Of a stretch of DNA of 5,959 nucleotides, positions 1-5,698 are shown one piece after another. A program made the translations under genes and the position numbers. This DNA is from an uncultured Paracoccus sp. (GTDB lineage: Bacteria > Pseudomonadota > Alphaproteobacteria > Rhodobacterales > Rhodobacteraceae), in the NCBI GenBank assembly GCA_937859005.1, contig CALLYR010000008.1:1-5959 (forward strand). Direction: 5' to 3'. Under the pieces are notes generated by a model. That model was given only the letters and a program-made list of their open reading frames with translations. It searched no databases and was not told the origin of the DNA. Each line of letters begins with the position of its first letter. The stretch's first letter is position 1.

Positions 1-994
1 GGCGGAAGCCAGCCTCAACAATCACTGGGGCGTGCCGCTGACGCTGGCGCGGATGCCCGAGGACACCGATTACGCGATCCTTGAACTGGGCATGAACCAC
101 CCCGGAGAGATCGAGCCGCTGGCCCGCATGGCCCGGCCCCATGTCGCGATGGTCACCACCGTCGCTCCTGCGCATCTGGAGGCCTTCGGCAGCCTCGACG
201 GGATCGCCGTCGAAAAGGCCTCGATCTTCGCGGGGCTGGAACCTGCCGGGACTGCGATCATCCCCGAGGATCTGCCGGTGACGGGCATCCTGCGCGATGC
301 CGCAGACCGGATAGGCGCGATCGTCGTGGGCTTCGGTCAGGACGGCATGGCCAGGCCGGTGTCGGCCGAAACCGACGCCGAAGGCCGCACGCAGGTCCGC
401 GCGCGCGTGCTGGGCGAGACGCTGGATTTCACCCTGGACACGGCGGGCGGGCATTTCGTGATGAATGCCGCGGGCGTTCCGGCGGCGCTGTCGGGCTTGG
501 GCGCGGACCCGAAGCGGTCGGCGCAGGGATTGGCGGACTGGCGGCCCTTCCAGGGGCGCGGCGCGGTCGAAAGCCTCGGCGGTATCACGCTGCTGGACGA
601 CAGCTACAACGCCAACCCGGCCAGCCTTGCCGCGGGGCTTGCAACGCTGGAACGCTTGCCCGCGGGGCGGCGCGTGGCGATCCTGGGCGACATGCTGGAA
701 CTGGGTGCGGATGAAATCGCGCTGCACCGGGCGATTGCGGATTACCCGGCGCTGCAGGGCGTCGCGTTGGTCCATGCCTGCGGCCCCCGGATGCGGCATC
801 TGATGGAGGCGCTGCCCGAGGGCAAGCGCGGCGTCTGGGCCGATACGGCGGCGGAACTGTGCGGGCGCGCCGCCGAACTGGTGCGCGACGGCGACGTGGT
901 GTTCGTCAAGGGATCGAAGTCCTCGGGCGTCGCCCGCGTGGTTGACGCGCTGCGCAAATCGCGGCAGACGCCCCCGCCTGACGATCGCACCTGA
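1..994 (+). CDS. murF: UDP-N-acetylmuramoyl-tripeptide--D-alanyl-D-alanine ligase, 5' end missing
   Basis: MurF is a cytoplasmic Mur ligase that uses ATP to add D-Ala-D-Ala to UDP-MurNAc-tripeptide, making the pentapeptide that MraY uses next. The reading frame is open from base 2, giving 330 visible residues that start AEASLNNHWGVPLTLARMP; the usual length is about 450-480, so the N-terminal domain and the P-loop (GKT) lie outside the window. Family signatures seen: LNNHWGVPLTL near the edge; ELGMNHPGEIE; the EKASIF stretch whose Lys (visible residue 72) aligns with the lysine carbamylated in Mur ligases; DDSYNANPAS in the ATP/substrate region; ILGDMLELG and VKGSKSSGVARVVDAL in the C-terminal domain. 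It stops at TGA 992-994, 29 nt before mraY, with no terminator between, so cotranscription is likely. A GTG at 32 is an internal codon, not the start. Identification is firm. Confidence 0.96.
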   Translation, partial: AEASLNNHWGVPLTLARMPEDTDYAILELGMNHPGEIEPLARMARPHVAMVTTVAPAHLEAFGSLDGIAVEKASIFAGLEPAGTAIIPEDLPVTGILRDAADRIGAIVVGFGQDGMARPVSAETDAEGRTQVRARVLGETLDFTLDTAGGHFVMNAAGVPAALSGLGADPKRSAQGLADWRPFQGRGAVESLGGITLLDDSYNANPASLAAGLATLERLPAGRRVAILGDMLELGADEIALHRAIADYPALQGVALVHACGPRMRHLMEALPEGKRGVWADTAAELCGRAAELVRDGDVVFVKGSKSSGVARVVDALRKSRQTPPPDDRT

Positions 995-1012
995 CGACCG
1001 CGCCCGAGCCTC

Positions 1013-1018
1013 AAGGAA
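1013..1018 (+). promoter_or_regulatory. Ribosome binding site of mraY
   Basis: AAGGAA lies 5 nt before the ATG at 1024 and complements the anti-Shine-Dalgarno end of 16S rRNA. It supports the ATG as the mraY start and shows that mraY has its own initiation site after the 29-nt gap from murF. Confidence 0.7.
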
Positions 1019-1023
1019 CCACG

Positions 1024-2106
1024 ATGCTTTACTGGCTGACGAACCTGTCCGAGGGCGGCGACGTCTTCAACCTGTTCCGCTATATCACCTTCCGCGCGGG
1101 GGCTGCGTTCTTCACGGCGCTGATCTTCGGCTTCATCTTCGGGCGGCCCCTGATCGGCTGGCTGCGCGTCAAGCAGAAGAAGGGCCAGCCCATCCGCGAC
1201 GACGGCCCCGCCACCCATTTCGCCAAGGCGGGGACGCCCACGATGGGGGGGCTGCTGATCCTGTCGGCGCTGTTCTTCTCGACCCTGCTGTGGGCAAGGC
1301 TCGACAGCGGATATGTCTGGATCGTGCTGCTGGTGACGGCGGCCTTTGCCGGGATCGGGTTTGCCGACGATTACGCCAAGGTCACGAAACAGCATCACGC
1401 CGGCCTGTCGGGGCGGGTGCGCATGGCCATCGGGCTGGTGGTCGCGGCACTGGCCGGGCTTGCCGCTGCATGGCTGCATCCCGACATCCTGTCGGGGCAA
1501 CTGGCGATGCCGGTCTTCAAGAACGCGCTGGTCAATCTGGGCATCCTGTTCGTGCCCTTCGCGATGCTGGTGATCGTGGGCGCGGCCAATGCGGTGAACC
1601 TGACGGACGGTCTGGACGGGCTGGCAATCGGGCCGGTGATGATCGCGGCCTGCACCTTCGGGATTATTTCCTATCTGGTCGGCAACCGGGTCTTTGCCGA
1701 TTACCTGGGCGTTCATTTCGTGCCCGGCACCGGGGAAATCGCGGTCTTCGTCGCGGCGCTGATGGGGGCAGGCCTGGGGTTCCTGTGGTATAACGCGCCC
1801 CCGGCGGCGGTCTTCATGGGCGACACCGGCAGCCTGGCGCTGGGCGGCGCGCTGGGCGCCATCGCCGTCTGCATCAAGCACGAGATCGTCCTTGCCATCG
1901 TCGGCGGCCTGTTCGTGGTCGAGGCGCTGTCGGTCATCATCCAGGTCGCCCATTACAAGCGCACCGGCCGCCGCGTCTTCCTGATGGCCCCGATCCACCA
2001 CCATTTCGAGAAGAAGGGCTGGGCCGAGCCGCAGATCGTGATCAGGTTCTGGATCATCGCGGTGATCCTGGCGCTGATCGGGTTGAGCACGTTGAAGTTG
2101 AGGTGA
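1024..2106 (+). CDS. mraY: Phospho-N-acetylmuramoyl-pentapeptide-transferase (lipid I synthase)
   Basis: MraY is an integral inner-membrane enzyme. It transfers phospho-MurNAc-pentapeptide from UDP to undecaprenyl phosphate, giving lipid I. The 360-residue product matches the usual length (E. coli MraY is 360), and its catalytic aspartates fall at the familiar numbers: D115 and D116 in FADDYAKV, and D267 in FMGDTGS. Other signatures are GQPIRDDGPATHFAKAGTPT (54-73), NLTDGLDGLA (192-201) and the APIHHHFE motif (323-330). About ten hydrophobic segments alternate with charged loops. Start: ATG at 1024 with AAGGAA just upstream, and a typical N-terminus (MLYWLTNLSE). It sits 29 nt after murF and 9 nt before the small membrane-protein gene, so one transcript is likely. 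Codons are strongly G/C-ending. No missing key residue. Confidence 0.98.
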   Translation: MLYWLTNLSEGGDVFNLFRYITFRAGAAFFTALIFGFIFGRPLIGWLRVKQKKGQPIRDDGPATHFAKAGTPTMGGLLILSALFFSTLLWARLDSGYVWIVLLVTAAFAGIGFADDYAKVTKQHHAGLSGRVRMAIGLVVAALAGLAAAWLHPDILSGQLAMPVFKNALVNLGILFVPFAMLVIVGAANAVNLTDGLDGLAIGPVMIAACTFGIISYLVGNRVFADYLGVHFVPGTGEIAVFVAALMGAGLGFLWYNAPPAAVFMGDTGSLALGGALGAIAVCIKHEIVLAIVGGLFVVEALSVIIQVAHYKRTGRRVFLMAPIHHHFEKKGWAEPQIVIRFWIIAVILALIGLSTLKLR

Positions 2107-2115
2107 GGCGAACTG

Positions 2116-2349
2116 ATGGTGGCCAAGGTCGTGCTTGTCGTCTTTCTGCTGTCGGGCGCCCTGCACGTCGCCATCGCGCTGATCCTGATTGCACGACTGC
2201 CGGGGGCGAACCGGATGCGAGATCTTGAGGGATGGTCGAAAGGATTGGCGCAGCCGCGAAACATGCGTCTGCTTATCGTCGTGCTCATCAATTCCCTTGT
2301 GCTGTTCAGTGCCTTTGGAGTCCTTGCCCTCTCTGACGAAGTACAATGA
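2116..2349 (+). CDS. Small hypothetical two-helix membrane protein
   Basis: I do not recognise this 77-residue product. Residues 2-26 and 51-72 are strongly hydrophobic and look like two membrane helices. The loop between them (27-51) carries R27, R33, R35, K42, R48 and R51 against D36 and E38; by the positive-inside rule the loop should be cytoplasmic, with both ends outside, and the tail (SDEVQ) is acidic. There are no cysteines or histidine-rich motifs; there is one His (H17). The start ATG is 9 nt after the mraY stop and is preceded by AGGTGAGG, a plausible ribosome binding site that overlaps the mraY stop. This spacing suggests cotranscription and perhaps coupling with mraY. Third codon positions are about 69% G/C by hand count (24 of 77 codons end in A or T, including CGA, GGA and CTT), clearly lower than the neighbours. 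It could be a clade-specific accessory factor of lipid I/II synthesis or division, but that is inference from position only. Confidence 0.72.
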   Translation: MVAKVVLVVFLLSGALHVAIALILIARLPGANRMRDLEGWSKGLAQPRNMRLLIVVLINSLVLFSAFGVLALSDEVQ

Positions 2350-2384
2350 ATCGCGAGATACGCCCCGTCCTGAACGATCGAATC
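2318..2384. promoter_or_regulatory. Cluster of three GANTC (CcrM-type methylation) sites upstream of murD
   Basis: GAGTC at 2318-2322, GAATC at 2348-2352 and GAATC at 2380-2384 are spaced 30 and 32 bp apart, near three helical turns. By hand scan the window has only five other GANTC sites (2845, 3457, 3697, 4111, 5897) and none before 2318. In alphaproteobacteria the methyltransferase CcrM modifies GANTC, and GcrA reads the methylation state at some cell-cycle promoters. A regulatory role here is inference; I found no good -35/-10 pair beside the sites. Confidence 0.3.
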
Positions 2385-2402
2385 CTGACACTTCCCGCTT
2401 AA
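2346..2402 (+). CDS. Possible 18-codon leader ORF between the small membrane gene and murD
   Basis: An ATG at 2346 overlaps the TGA of the 77-residue gene as ATGA, the classic arrangement for translational coupling. It reads 18 codons (MNREIRPVLNDRILTLPA) to a TAA at 2400-2402. That TAA overlaps the first bases of the murD ribosome binding site, so a ribosome ending here would sit on the murD start region. There is no separate Shine-Dalgarno beyond what reinitiation would need, and such short ORFs arise easily by chance. If real, its likely role is to pass ribosomes to murD and not to make a functional peptide. Confidence 0.2.
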   Translation: MNREIRPVLNDRILTLPA

Positions 2403-2405
2403 GGA
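2400..2405 (+). promoter_or_regulatory. Ribosome binding site of murD
   Basis: TAAGGA is separated by 7 nt from the ATG at 2413. It is a good Shine-Dalgarno match and fixes the murD start. Confidence 0.7.
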
Positions 2406-2412
2406 CCGACCC

Positions 2413-3816
2413 ATGATCCCCGTCCAGGGTGTCCAGAACCAGACCATCGCCGTCCTTGGCCTCGGCCGCTCGGGCCGGGCCACCGCCGCCGCGCTGACTG
2501 CCGGCGGCGCCAATGTCATCGCCTGGGACGACAGCGCCGAGACCCGCGCGCAGGCGGAAGCCGAGGGGATGGCGCTTGTCGACCTGACCCGCGGCAAGGA
2601 ATGGGAGAGCCGGATCGATGCGCTCATCACCTCGCCCGGCATCCCGCATCTGTATCCCCATCCTCATCCCGCCATCGAGCAGGCGCTGCGGCGCGGCGTG
2701 CCGGTGGACAACGACATCGGGCTGTTCTTCCGCAGCTTCGCCACGCAGGAGTGGGAGCGGATGGACACTCCCCCCCGCGTGATCTGCGTCACCGGCTCGA
2801 ACGGGAAATCCACCACCACGGCGCTGATCCATCACATCCTGACCGAATCCGGCCGGCCGTCGCAGATGGGCGGCAACATCGGGACGGGCGTCTTGTCGCT
2901 GGAACCGCCCGCGGATGGCGAGGTGGTGGTGCTGGAGCTGTCCTCCTATCAGACCGATCTTGCCCGCGCGCTGACGCCGGACGTGGCGGTATTCACCAAT
3001 CTCTCGCCGGACCACATGGACCGCCATTCCGGCATGGGCGGTTATTTCGCGGCCAAGCGGCGGCTGTTCGCCGAGGGCGGCCCCGACCGCTGCATCATCG
3101 GCGTGGACGAGGACGAGGGCCGCTATCTGGCCAATCAGATGGGGCAGGGGCCGCAGGACGACCGGGTGATCCGCGTGTCGGTCACGGACAGGCTGGACGG
3201 TTTCGGCTGGGGGGTCGCGGCCCGCAAGGGGTTCCTGGCCGAATGGCGCAAGGGGCGGCAGGTCGCCTCGGTCGATCTGCGGCAGATCCGGGGCCTGCCG
3301 GGTGCGCATAACCACCAGAACGCCTGCGCCGCCTGGGCTGCGTGCCGTGCCGTGGGTCTGGCCCCGCGCGAGATCGAGGCGGCGTTCCACAGCTTTGCGG
3401 GCCTGCCGCACCGCAGCCAGACGGTCGCGGAAATTCTTGGCGTGCGCTGGGTCAACGATTCCAAGGCGACCAATGTGGATGCCGCGGAAAAGGCGCTGCT
3501 GGCCTTTGACAACATCCGCTGGATCGTGGGCGGTCTGGGAAAGGAAGGCGGGATCGCCGCCCTTGCGCCGCATTTCGGCCGCGTCAGGAAAGCCTATCTG
3601 ATCGGCCATTCGGCGCGGGACTTCGCCCTGCAACTGGGTCCCACGCCGCACGAAGTCGTCGAGACGATGGAAGCCGCCGTCACCCGTGCCGCGGCCGAAT
3701 CCGAGCCCGGCGATACCGTGCTGCTGGCGCCTGCATCGGCCAGTTTCGACCAGTATCCAAATTTCGAGAAGCGCGGCGAACATTTCACGCAACTCGTGCA
3801 GGCGCTGTCGCGATAA
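2413..3816 (+). CDS. murD: UDP-N-acetylmuramoyl-L-alanine--D-glutamate ligase
   Basis: MurD is a cytoplasmic Mur ligase that uses ATP to add D-glutamate to UDP-MurNAc-L-Ala, the second amino acid of the stem peptide. The 467-residue product is a full-length member; E. coli MurD is about 440. Domains in order: an N-terminal Rossmann-like UDP-binding domain with VLGLGRSG (14-21); a central ATPase domain with P-loop VTGSNGKSTT (126-135), LELSSYQ (174-180), NLSPDHMDRH (196-205) and K215 in the AAKRRLF stretch, the position of the carbamylated lysine; and a C-terminal domain with HNHQN (299-303), NDSKATN (348-354), GGLGKEGG (373-380) and APASASFDQY (439-448). GGLGKEGG in place of the E. coli GGDGK type is, from memory, usual in alphaproteobacteria. 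A TAAGGA site precedes the ATG. It follows the small membrane gene by 63 nt; a GC hairpin starts at the base after its stop. Confidence 0.98.
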   Translation: MIPVQGVQNQTIAVLGLGRSGRATAAALTAGGANVIAWDDSAETRAQAEAEGMALVDLTRGKEWESRIDALITSPGIPHLYPHPHPAIEQALRRGVPVDNDIGLFFRSFATQEWERMDTPPRVICVTGSNGKSTTTALIHHILTESGRPSQMGGNIGTGVLSLEPPADGEVVVLELSSYQTDLARALTPDVAVFTNLSPDHMDRHSGMGGYFAAKRRLFAEGGPDRCIIGVDEDEGRYLANQMGQGPQDDRVIRVSVTDRLDGFGWGVAARKGFLAEWRKGRQVASVDLRQIRGLPGAHNHQNACAAWAACRAVGLAPREIEAAFHSFAGLPHRSQTVAEILGVRWVNDSKATNVDAAEKALLAFDNIRWIVGGLGKEGGIAALAPHFGRVRKAYLIGHSARDFALQLGPTPHEVVETMEAAVTRAAAESEPGDTVLLAPASASFDQYPNFEKRGEHFTQLVQALSR

Positions 3817-3831
3817 GGGGGCGCTGCCCCC
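3817..3831 (+). terminator. GC-rich hairpin directly after murD
   Basis: GGGGGC (3817-3822) pairs with GCCCCC (3826-3831) around the 3-nt loop GCT. The stem begins at the base after the murD TAA. No T-run follows, so it is not a standard intrinsic terminator; it may instead protect the 3' end of the message or reduce read-through into the next genes. A second small stem (GGCC 3832-3835 with GGCC 3839-3842) follows at once, and CCCGG 3829-3833 can pair with CCGGG 3847-3851, so competing folds exist. Confidence 0.4.
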
Positions 3832-3871
3832 GGCCTGCGGCCTCCCCCGGGATATTTGCGGCAAGATGAAG
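3817..3871 (+). repeat. Probable dispersed intergenic element (hairpin plus GGGATATTT...GCAAGATGAAG tail)
   Basis: The hairpin after murD runs into a CCCCCGGG block (3844-3851), then an AT-richer ATATTT core (3852-3857) and GCGGCAAGATGAAG (3858-3871). From memory, very similar strings ending in GGGATATTT...GCAAGATGAAG recur after genes across Rhodobacteraceae genomes, so I read this as one copy of a family. There is only one copy in this window, so the repeat status cannot be shown from the sequence given. Its place right after a stop codon fits a 3'-UTR or transcript-end role. Confidence 0.4.
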
Positions 3872-3924
3872 GGCTGACGCTTGCCAGCGCAGGCGCGCGG
3901 GGACAAGCTGGCGCCGGAGCGGGC

Positions 3925-3933
3925 AAGGGGGAG
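3925..3933 (+). promoter_or_regulatory. Ribosome binding site deciding the start of the GFA gene
   Basis: AAGGGGGAG ends 4 nt before the ATG at 3938. This purine-rich site favours ATG 3938 over the upstream in-frame TTG at 3881, whose extra 19 residues are low-complexity and lie before the first zinc-binding CxC motif. Confidence 0.65.
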
Positions 3934-3937
3934 CGCG

Positions 3938-4423
3938 ATGGACGGGCGATGCATCTGCGGCGCATTGCGCTATCGGTTGATGGAGCCGCCGATGTTCACC
4001 CAATGCTGCCATTGCAGCTGGTGCCAGCGCGAGACCGGCAGCGCATTCGCCGTCAATGCGCTGATCGAGACGGCGCGGGTCGAGGTGGACGGCCCCATCG
4101 TCGAGCGCACGATTCCCTCGGCTTCCGGCAAGGGGCAGATCCTGGTGCAATGCGCCGGCTGCGGGACCACGATCTATGGCCATTACGGTGGCGGGGGCCG
4201 GGCGGTTGCCTTTGTCCGCACCGGCACGCTGGACGACCCCGCCGCCTGTCCGCCCGACATCCACATCTATACGACGACGAAGCGGCCCTGGGTCCTGCTG
4301 CCGCCGGATGTGCCGGCGATGCCGGAATATTATCGCGCGTCCGAATACTGGCCGGCGGCCTCGCTGGCGCGGCGGGACGCGCTGCGGGCCTCGCAACAGG
4401 TTGAACGGCCGAACCGCTCCTGA
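3938..4423 (+). CDS. GFA (glutathione-dependent formaldehyde-activating) family zinc protein
   Basis: The 161-residue product belongs to the GFA/CENP-V family, small proteins with two zinc sites. The founding member, Gfa of Paracoccus denitrificans, was described as speeding formation of S-hydroxymethylglutathione from formaldehyde and glutathione, but most family members have no proven activity. Zinc ligands visible: C5 and C7 (CICGAL) with C72 and C75 (CAGCGTTIY) for the structural site, and C24, C26 and C29 (CCHCSWCQRETGSAF) for the second. The C-terminal part (HIYTTTKRPWVLLPP, 109-123, then PEYY) is typical of the family. No signal peptide or membrane helix, so probably cytoplasmic. It lies 121 nt after murD and 108 nt before ftsW, outside tight operon spacing, and nothing links it to peptidoglycan synthesis. 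I do not call it gfa, as paralogues are common and the substrate is unknown. Confidence 0.9.
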   Translation: MDGRCICGALRYRLMEPPMFTQCCHCSWCQRETGSAFAVNALIETARVEVDGPIVERTIPSASGKGQILVQCAGCGTTIYGHYGGGGRAVAFVRTGTLDDPAACPPDIHIYTTTKRPWVLLPPDVPAMPEYYRASEYWPAASLARRDALRASQQVERPNRS

Positions 4424-4485
4424 TCGGCCTCTGCCCCAATCCGCAGTGGCGTGAGGCGCGCCGACGCGCTATCCTGCGGGCCAGA

Positions 4486-4501
4486 CCCGGACAAAACCGG
4501 G
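4486..4501. repeat. Small inverted repeat between the GFA gene and ftsW
   Basis: CCCGG (4486-4490) and CCGGG (4497-4501) are perfect inverted arms around ACAAAA. As RNA this is a 5-bp hairpin with a 6-nt loop, 62 nt after the GFA stop and 30 nt before the ftsW ATG. Without a T-run on the plus strand it is a weak terminator candidate; an operator is equally possible. In GC-rich DNA a 5-bp palindrome can be chance. The rest of the 108-nt gap shows no gene. Confidence 0.25.
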
Positions 4502-4531
4502 CAGGGCAGAGGCAGTGACGGCGGTATTCCC

Positions 4532-5698
4532 ATGACCGAGATGGTCTTTGGCGCCACGCCCGTGCGGGCGGGCGATCCCATTGTTCCGCGCTGGTCGCGC
4601 ACGGTGGACAAATGGTCGCTGGCCTGCGTGCTGGGACTGTTTGCGATGGGCCTGCTGCTGGGGCTGGCCGCCTCGGTGCCGCTGGCCGAACGCAACGGGC
4701 TGCCGCAGTTCTATTACGTCAGCCGACAGGCGGTGTTCGGGGGCGTGGCGCTGGGGGTGATGCTGGTCATGTCCATGCTGTCGGTCCGGCAGGTGCGGCG
4801 GCTGGGCGTGCTGCTGTTCCTGGTCGCGATGGTCACGATCACGCTGTTGCCCGTCATCGGGACCGACTTCGGCAAGGGGGCGACGCGCTGGTTGTCGCTG
4901 GGCTTCGCCTCGGTCCAGCCGTCCGAGTTCCTCAAGCCCGGCTTCGTCGCGCTGTGCGCCTGGCTGATGGCGTCCAGCCAGACGGTCGGCGGGCCGCCGG
5001 GGCATGTCTACTCCTTTTTCGTGGCCGTGATCGTCGTCATGTGCCTGGCGTTGCAGCCCGATTTCGGGCAGGCCTCGCTGGTGCTGTTTTCCTGGCTGGT
5101 GATGTATTTCGTGGGCGGGGCGTCGATGACGCTGATCTTCGGGACCATCGGGCTGGCCGGGGCGGGGGGCGTCTTCGCCTATGCCAACAGCGAGCATTTC
5201 GCCCGCCGCATCAACGGCTTCCTGTCGTCCGAGGTCGATCCGCGCACCCAGATCGGCTATGCCACCAACGCCATCCAGGAAGGCGGGTTCTTCGGCGTGG
5301 GCGTGGGCGAGGGCACGGTGAAATGGCAGCTGCCCGACGCGCATACCGATTTCATCATTGCCGTCGCGGCCGAGGAGTTCGGCTTTCTGATGGTCCTGGC
5401 GATCATCGGGCTTTACGCCGTGATCGTCACCCGGTCGCTGGCGCGGCTGGTGCGGGAACGCGACCCTTTTGCGCGCATCGCGGGCACGGGGCTGGCCTGC
5501 GCCTTTGGCGTGCAGGCGCTGATCAACATGGGCGTCGCGGTGCGGCTGCTGCCGGCCAAGGGGATGACGCTGCCCTTTGTCAGCTACGGCGGCTGGTCGG
5601 TAATCGCCTCGGGGATTGCGATGGGGATGCTGCTGGCGCTGACCCGCACGCGCCCGCAGAACGAGATCGCCGACGTGCTGGGGCGGCCCGGACCATGA
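4532..5698 (+). CDS. ftsW: Septal peptidoglycan polymerase FtsW (SEDS family)
   Basis: FtsW is a polytopic inner-membrane SEDS glycosyltransferase that polymerises lipid II at the division septum together with the transpeptidase FtsI. The 388-residue product has a cytoplasmic N-terminus and about ten membrane helices from residue 29 onward. SEDS signatures: KGATRWLSLGFASVQPSEFLKP (starting at 115), QPDFGQ (175-180), the large periplasmic loop with LPDAHTDFIIAVAAEEFGF where D273 in HTDF is the likely catalytic Asp, and NMGVAVRLLPAKGMTLPFVSYGG (starting at 332). The residue after SYGG is W355, where many FtsW/RodA proteins have Ser. I chose ATG 4532 (MTEMVFGATPVR) because it resembles relatives; an in-frame GTG at 4451 would add 27 residues rich in G, R and D with no family likeness. 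The Shine-Dalgarno before 4532 is weak (GGCGGT, 4520-4525). It overlaps murG by 4 nt. Confidence 0.97.
   Translation: MTEMVFGATPVRAGDPIVPRWSRTVDKWSLACVLGLFAMGLLLGLAASVPLAERNGLPQFYYVSRQAVFGGVALGVMLVMSMLSVRQVRRLGVLLFLVAMVTITLLPVIGTDFGKGATRWLSLGFASVQPSEFLKPGFVALCAWLMASSQTVGGPPGHVYSFFVAVIVVMCLALQPDFGQASLVLFSWLVMYFVGGASMTLIFGTIGLAGAGGVFAYANSEHFARRINGFLSSEVDPRTQIGYATNAIQEGGFFGVGVGEGTVKWQLPDAHTDFIIAVAAEEFGFLMVLAIIGLYAVIVTRSLARLVRERDPFARIAGTGLACAFGVQALINMGVAVRLLPAKGMTLPFVSYGGWSVIASGIAMGMLLALTRTRPQNEIADVLGRPGP

Noticed and set aside
2314..2347. Promoter with TACAAT (2342-2347) as -10 before murD
   Set aside because: TACAAT is a good -10 match, but the nearest -35-like strings, TTGCCC (2324-2329) and TTTGGA (2314-2319), give 12- or 22-bp spacers, and the hexamer spans the end of the upstream gene. 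Not supportable without start-site data.
2399..2412. CtrA binding site at the TTAA before murD
   Set aside because: Only one TTAA half-site (2399-2402) is present; no second TTAA lies 7 bp away on either side.
3881..3937. TTG start at 3881 extending the GFA protein by 19 residues
   Set aside because: TTG is a rarer start, the extension shows no family likeness, and ATG 3938 has a strong AAGGGGGAG site and places CxCG at the usual distance from the N-terminus.
742..3954. 1070-codon open frame on the minus strand opposite mraY, the small gene and murD
   Set aside because: Its codons are in register with the plus-strand genes, so it stays open simply because TTA, CTA and TCA codons are avoided in this GC-rich coding DNA. 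The translation is rich in H, R, Q, D and G with no recognisable domain, and the plus strand holds unmistakable genes. Length alone is not evidence here.
4446..4475. Promoter with TATCCT (4470-4475) as -10 before ftsW
   Set aside because: The best -35 at an acceptable distance is GTGGCG (18-bp spacer), only three of six matches, so it is too weak to call.
4451..4531. GTG start at 4451 extending FtsW by 27 residues
   Set aside because: The extension crosses the inverted repeat and is a low-complexity, hydrophilic run unlike FtsW N-termini; MTEMVFG at 4532 looks like the family start.
4469..5344. 291-codon open frame on the minus strand opposite ftsW
   Set aside because: Same GC-driven shadow effect: the product is full of H, Q, R, P and D with no membrane or domain pattern, and it lies antisense to a clear ftsW.
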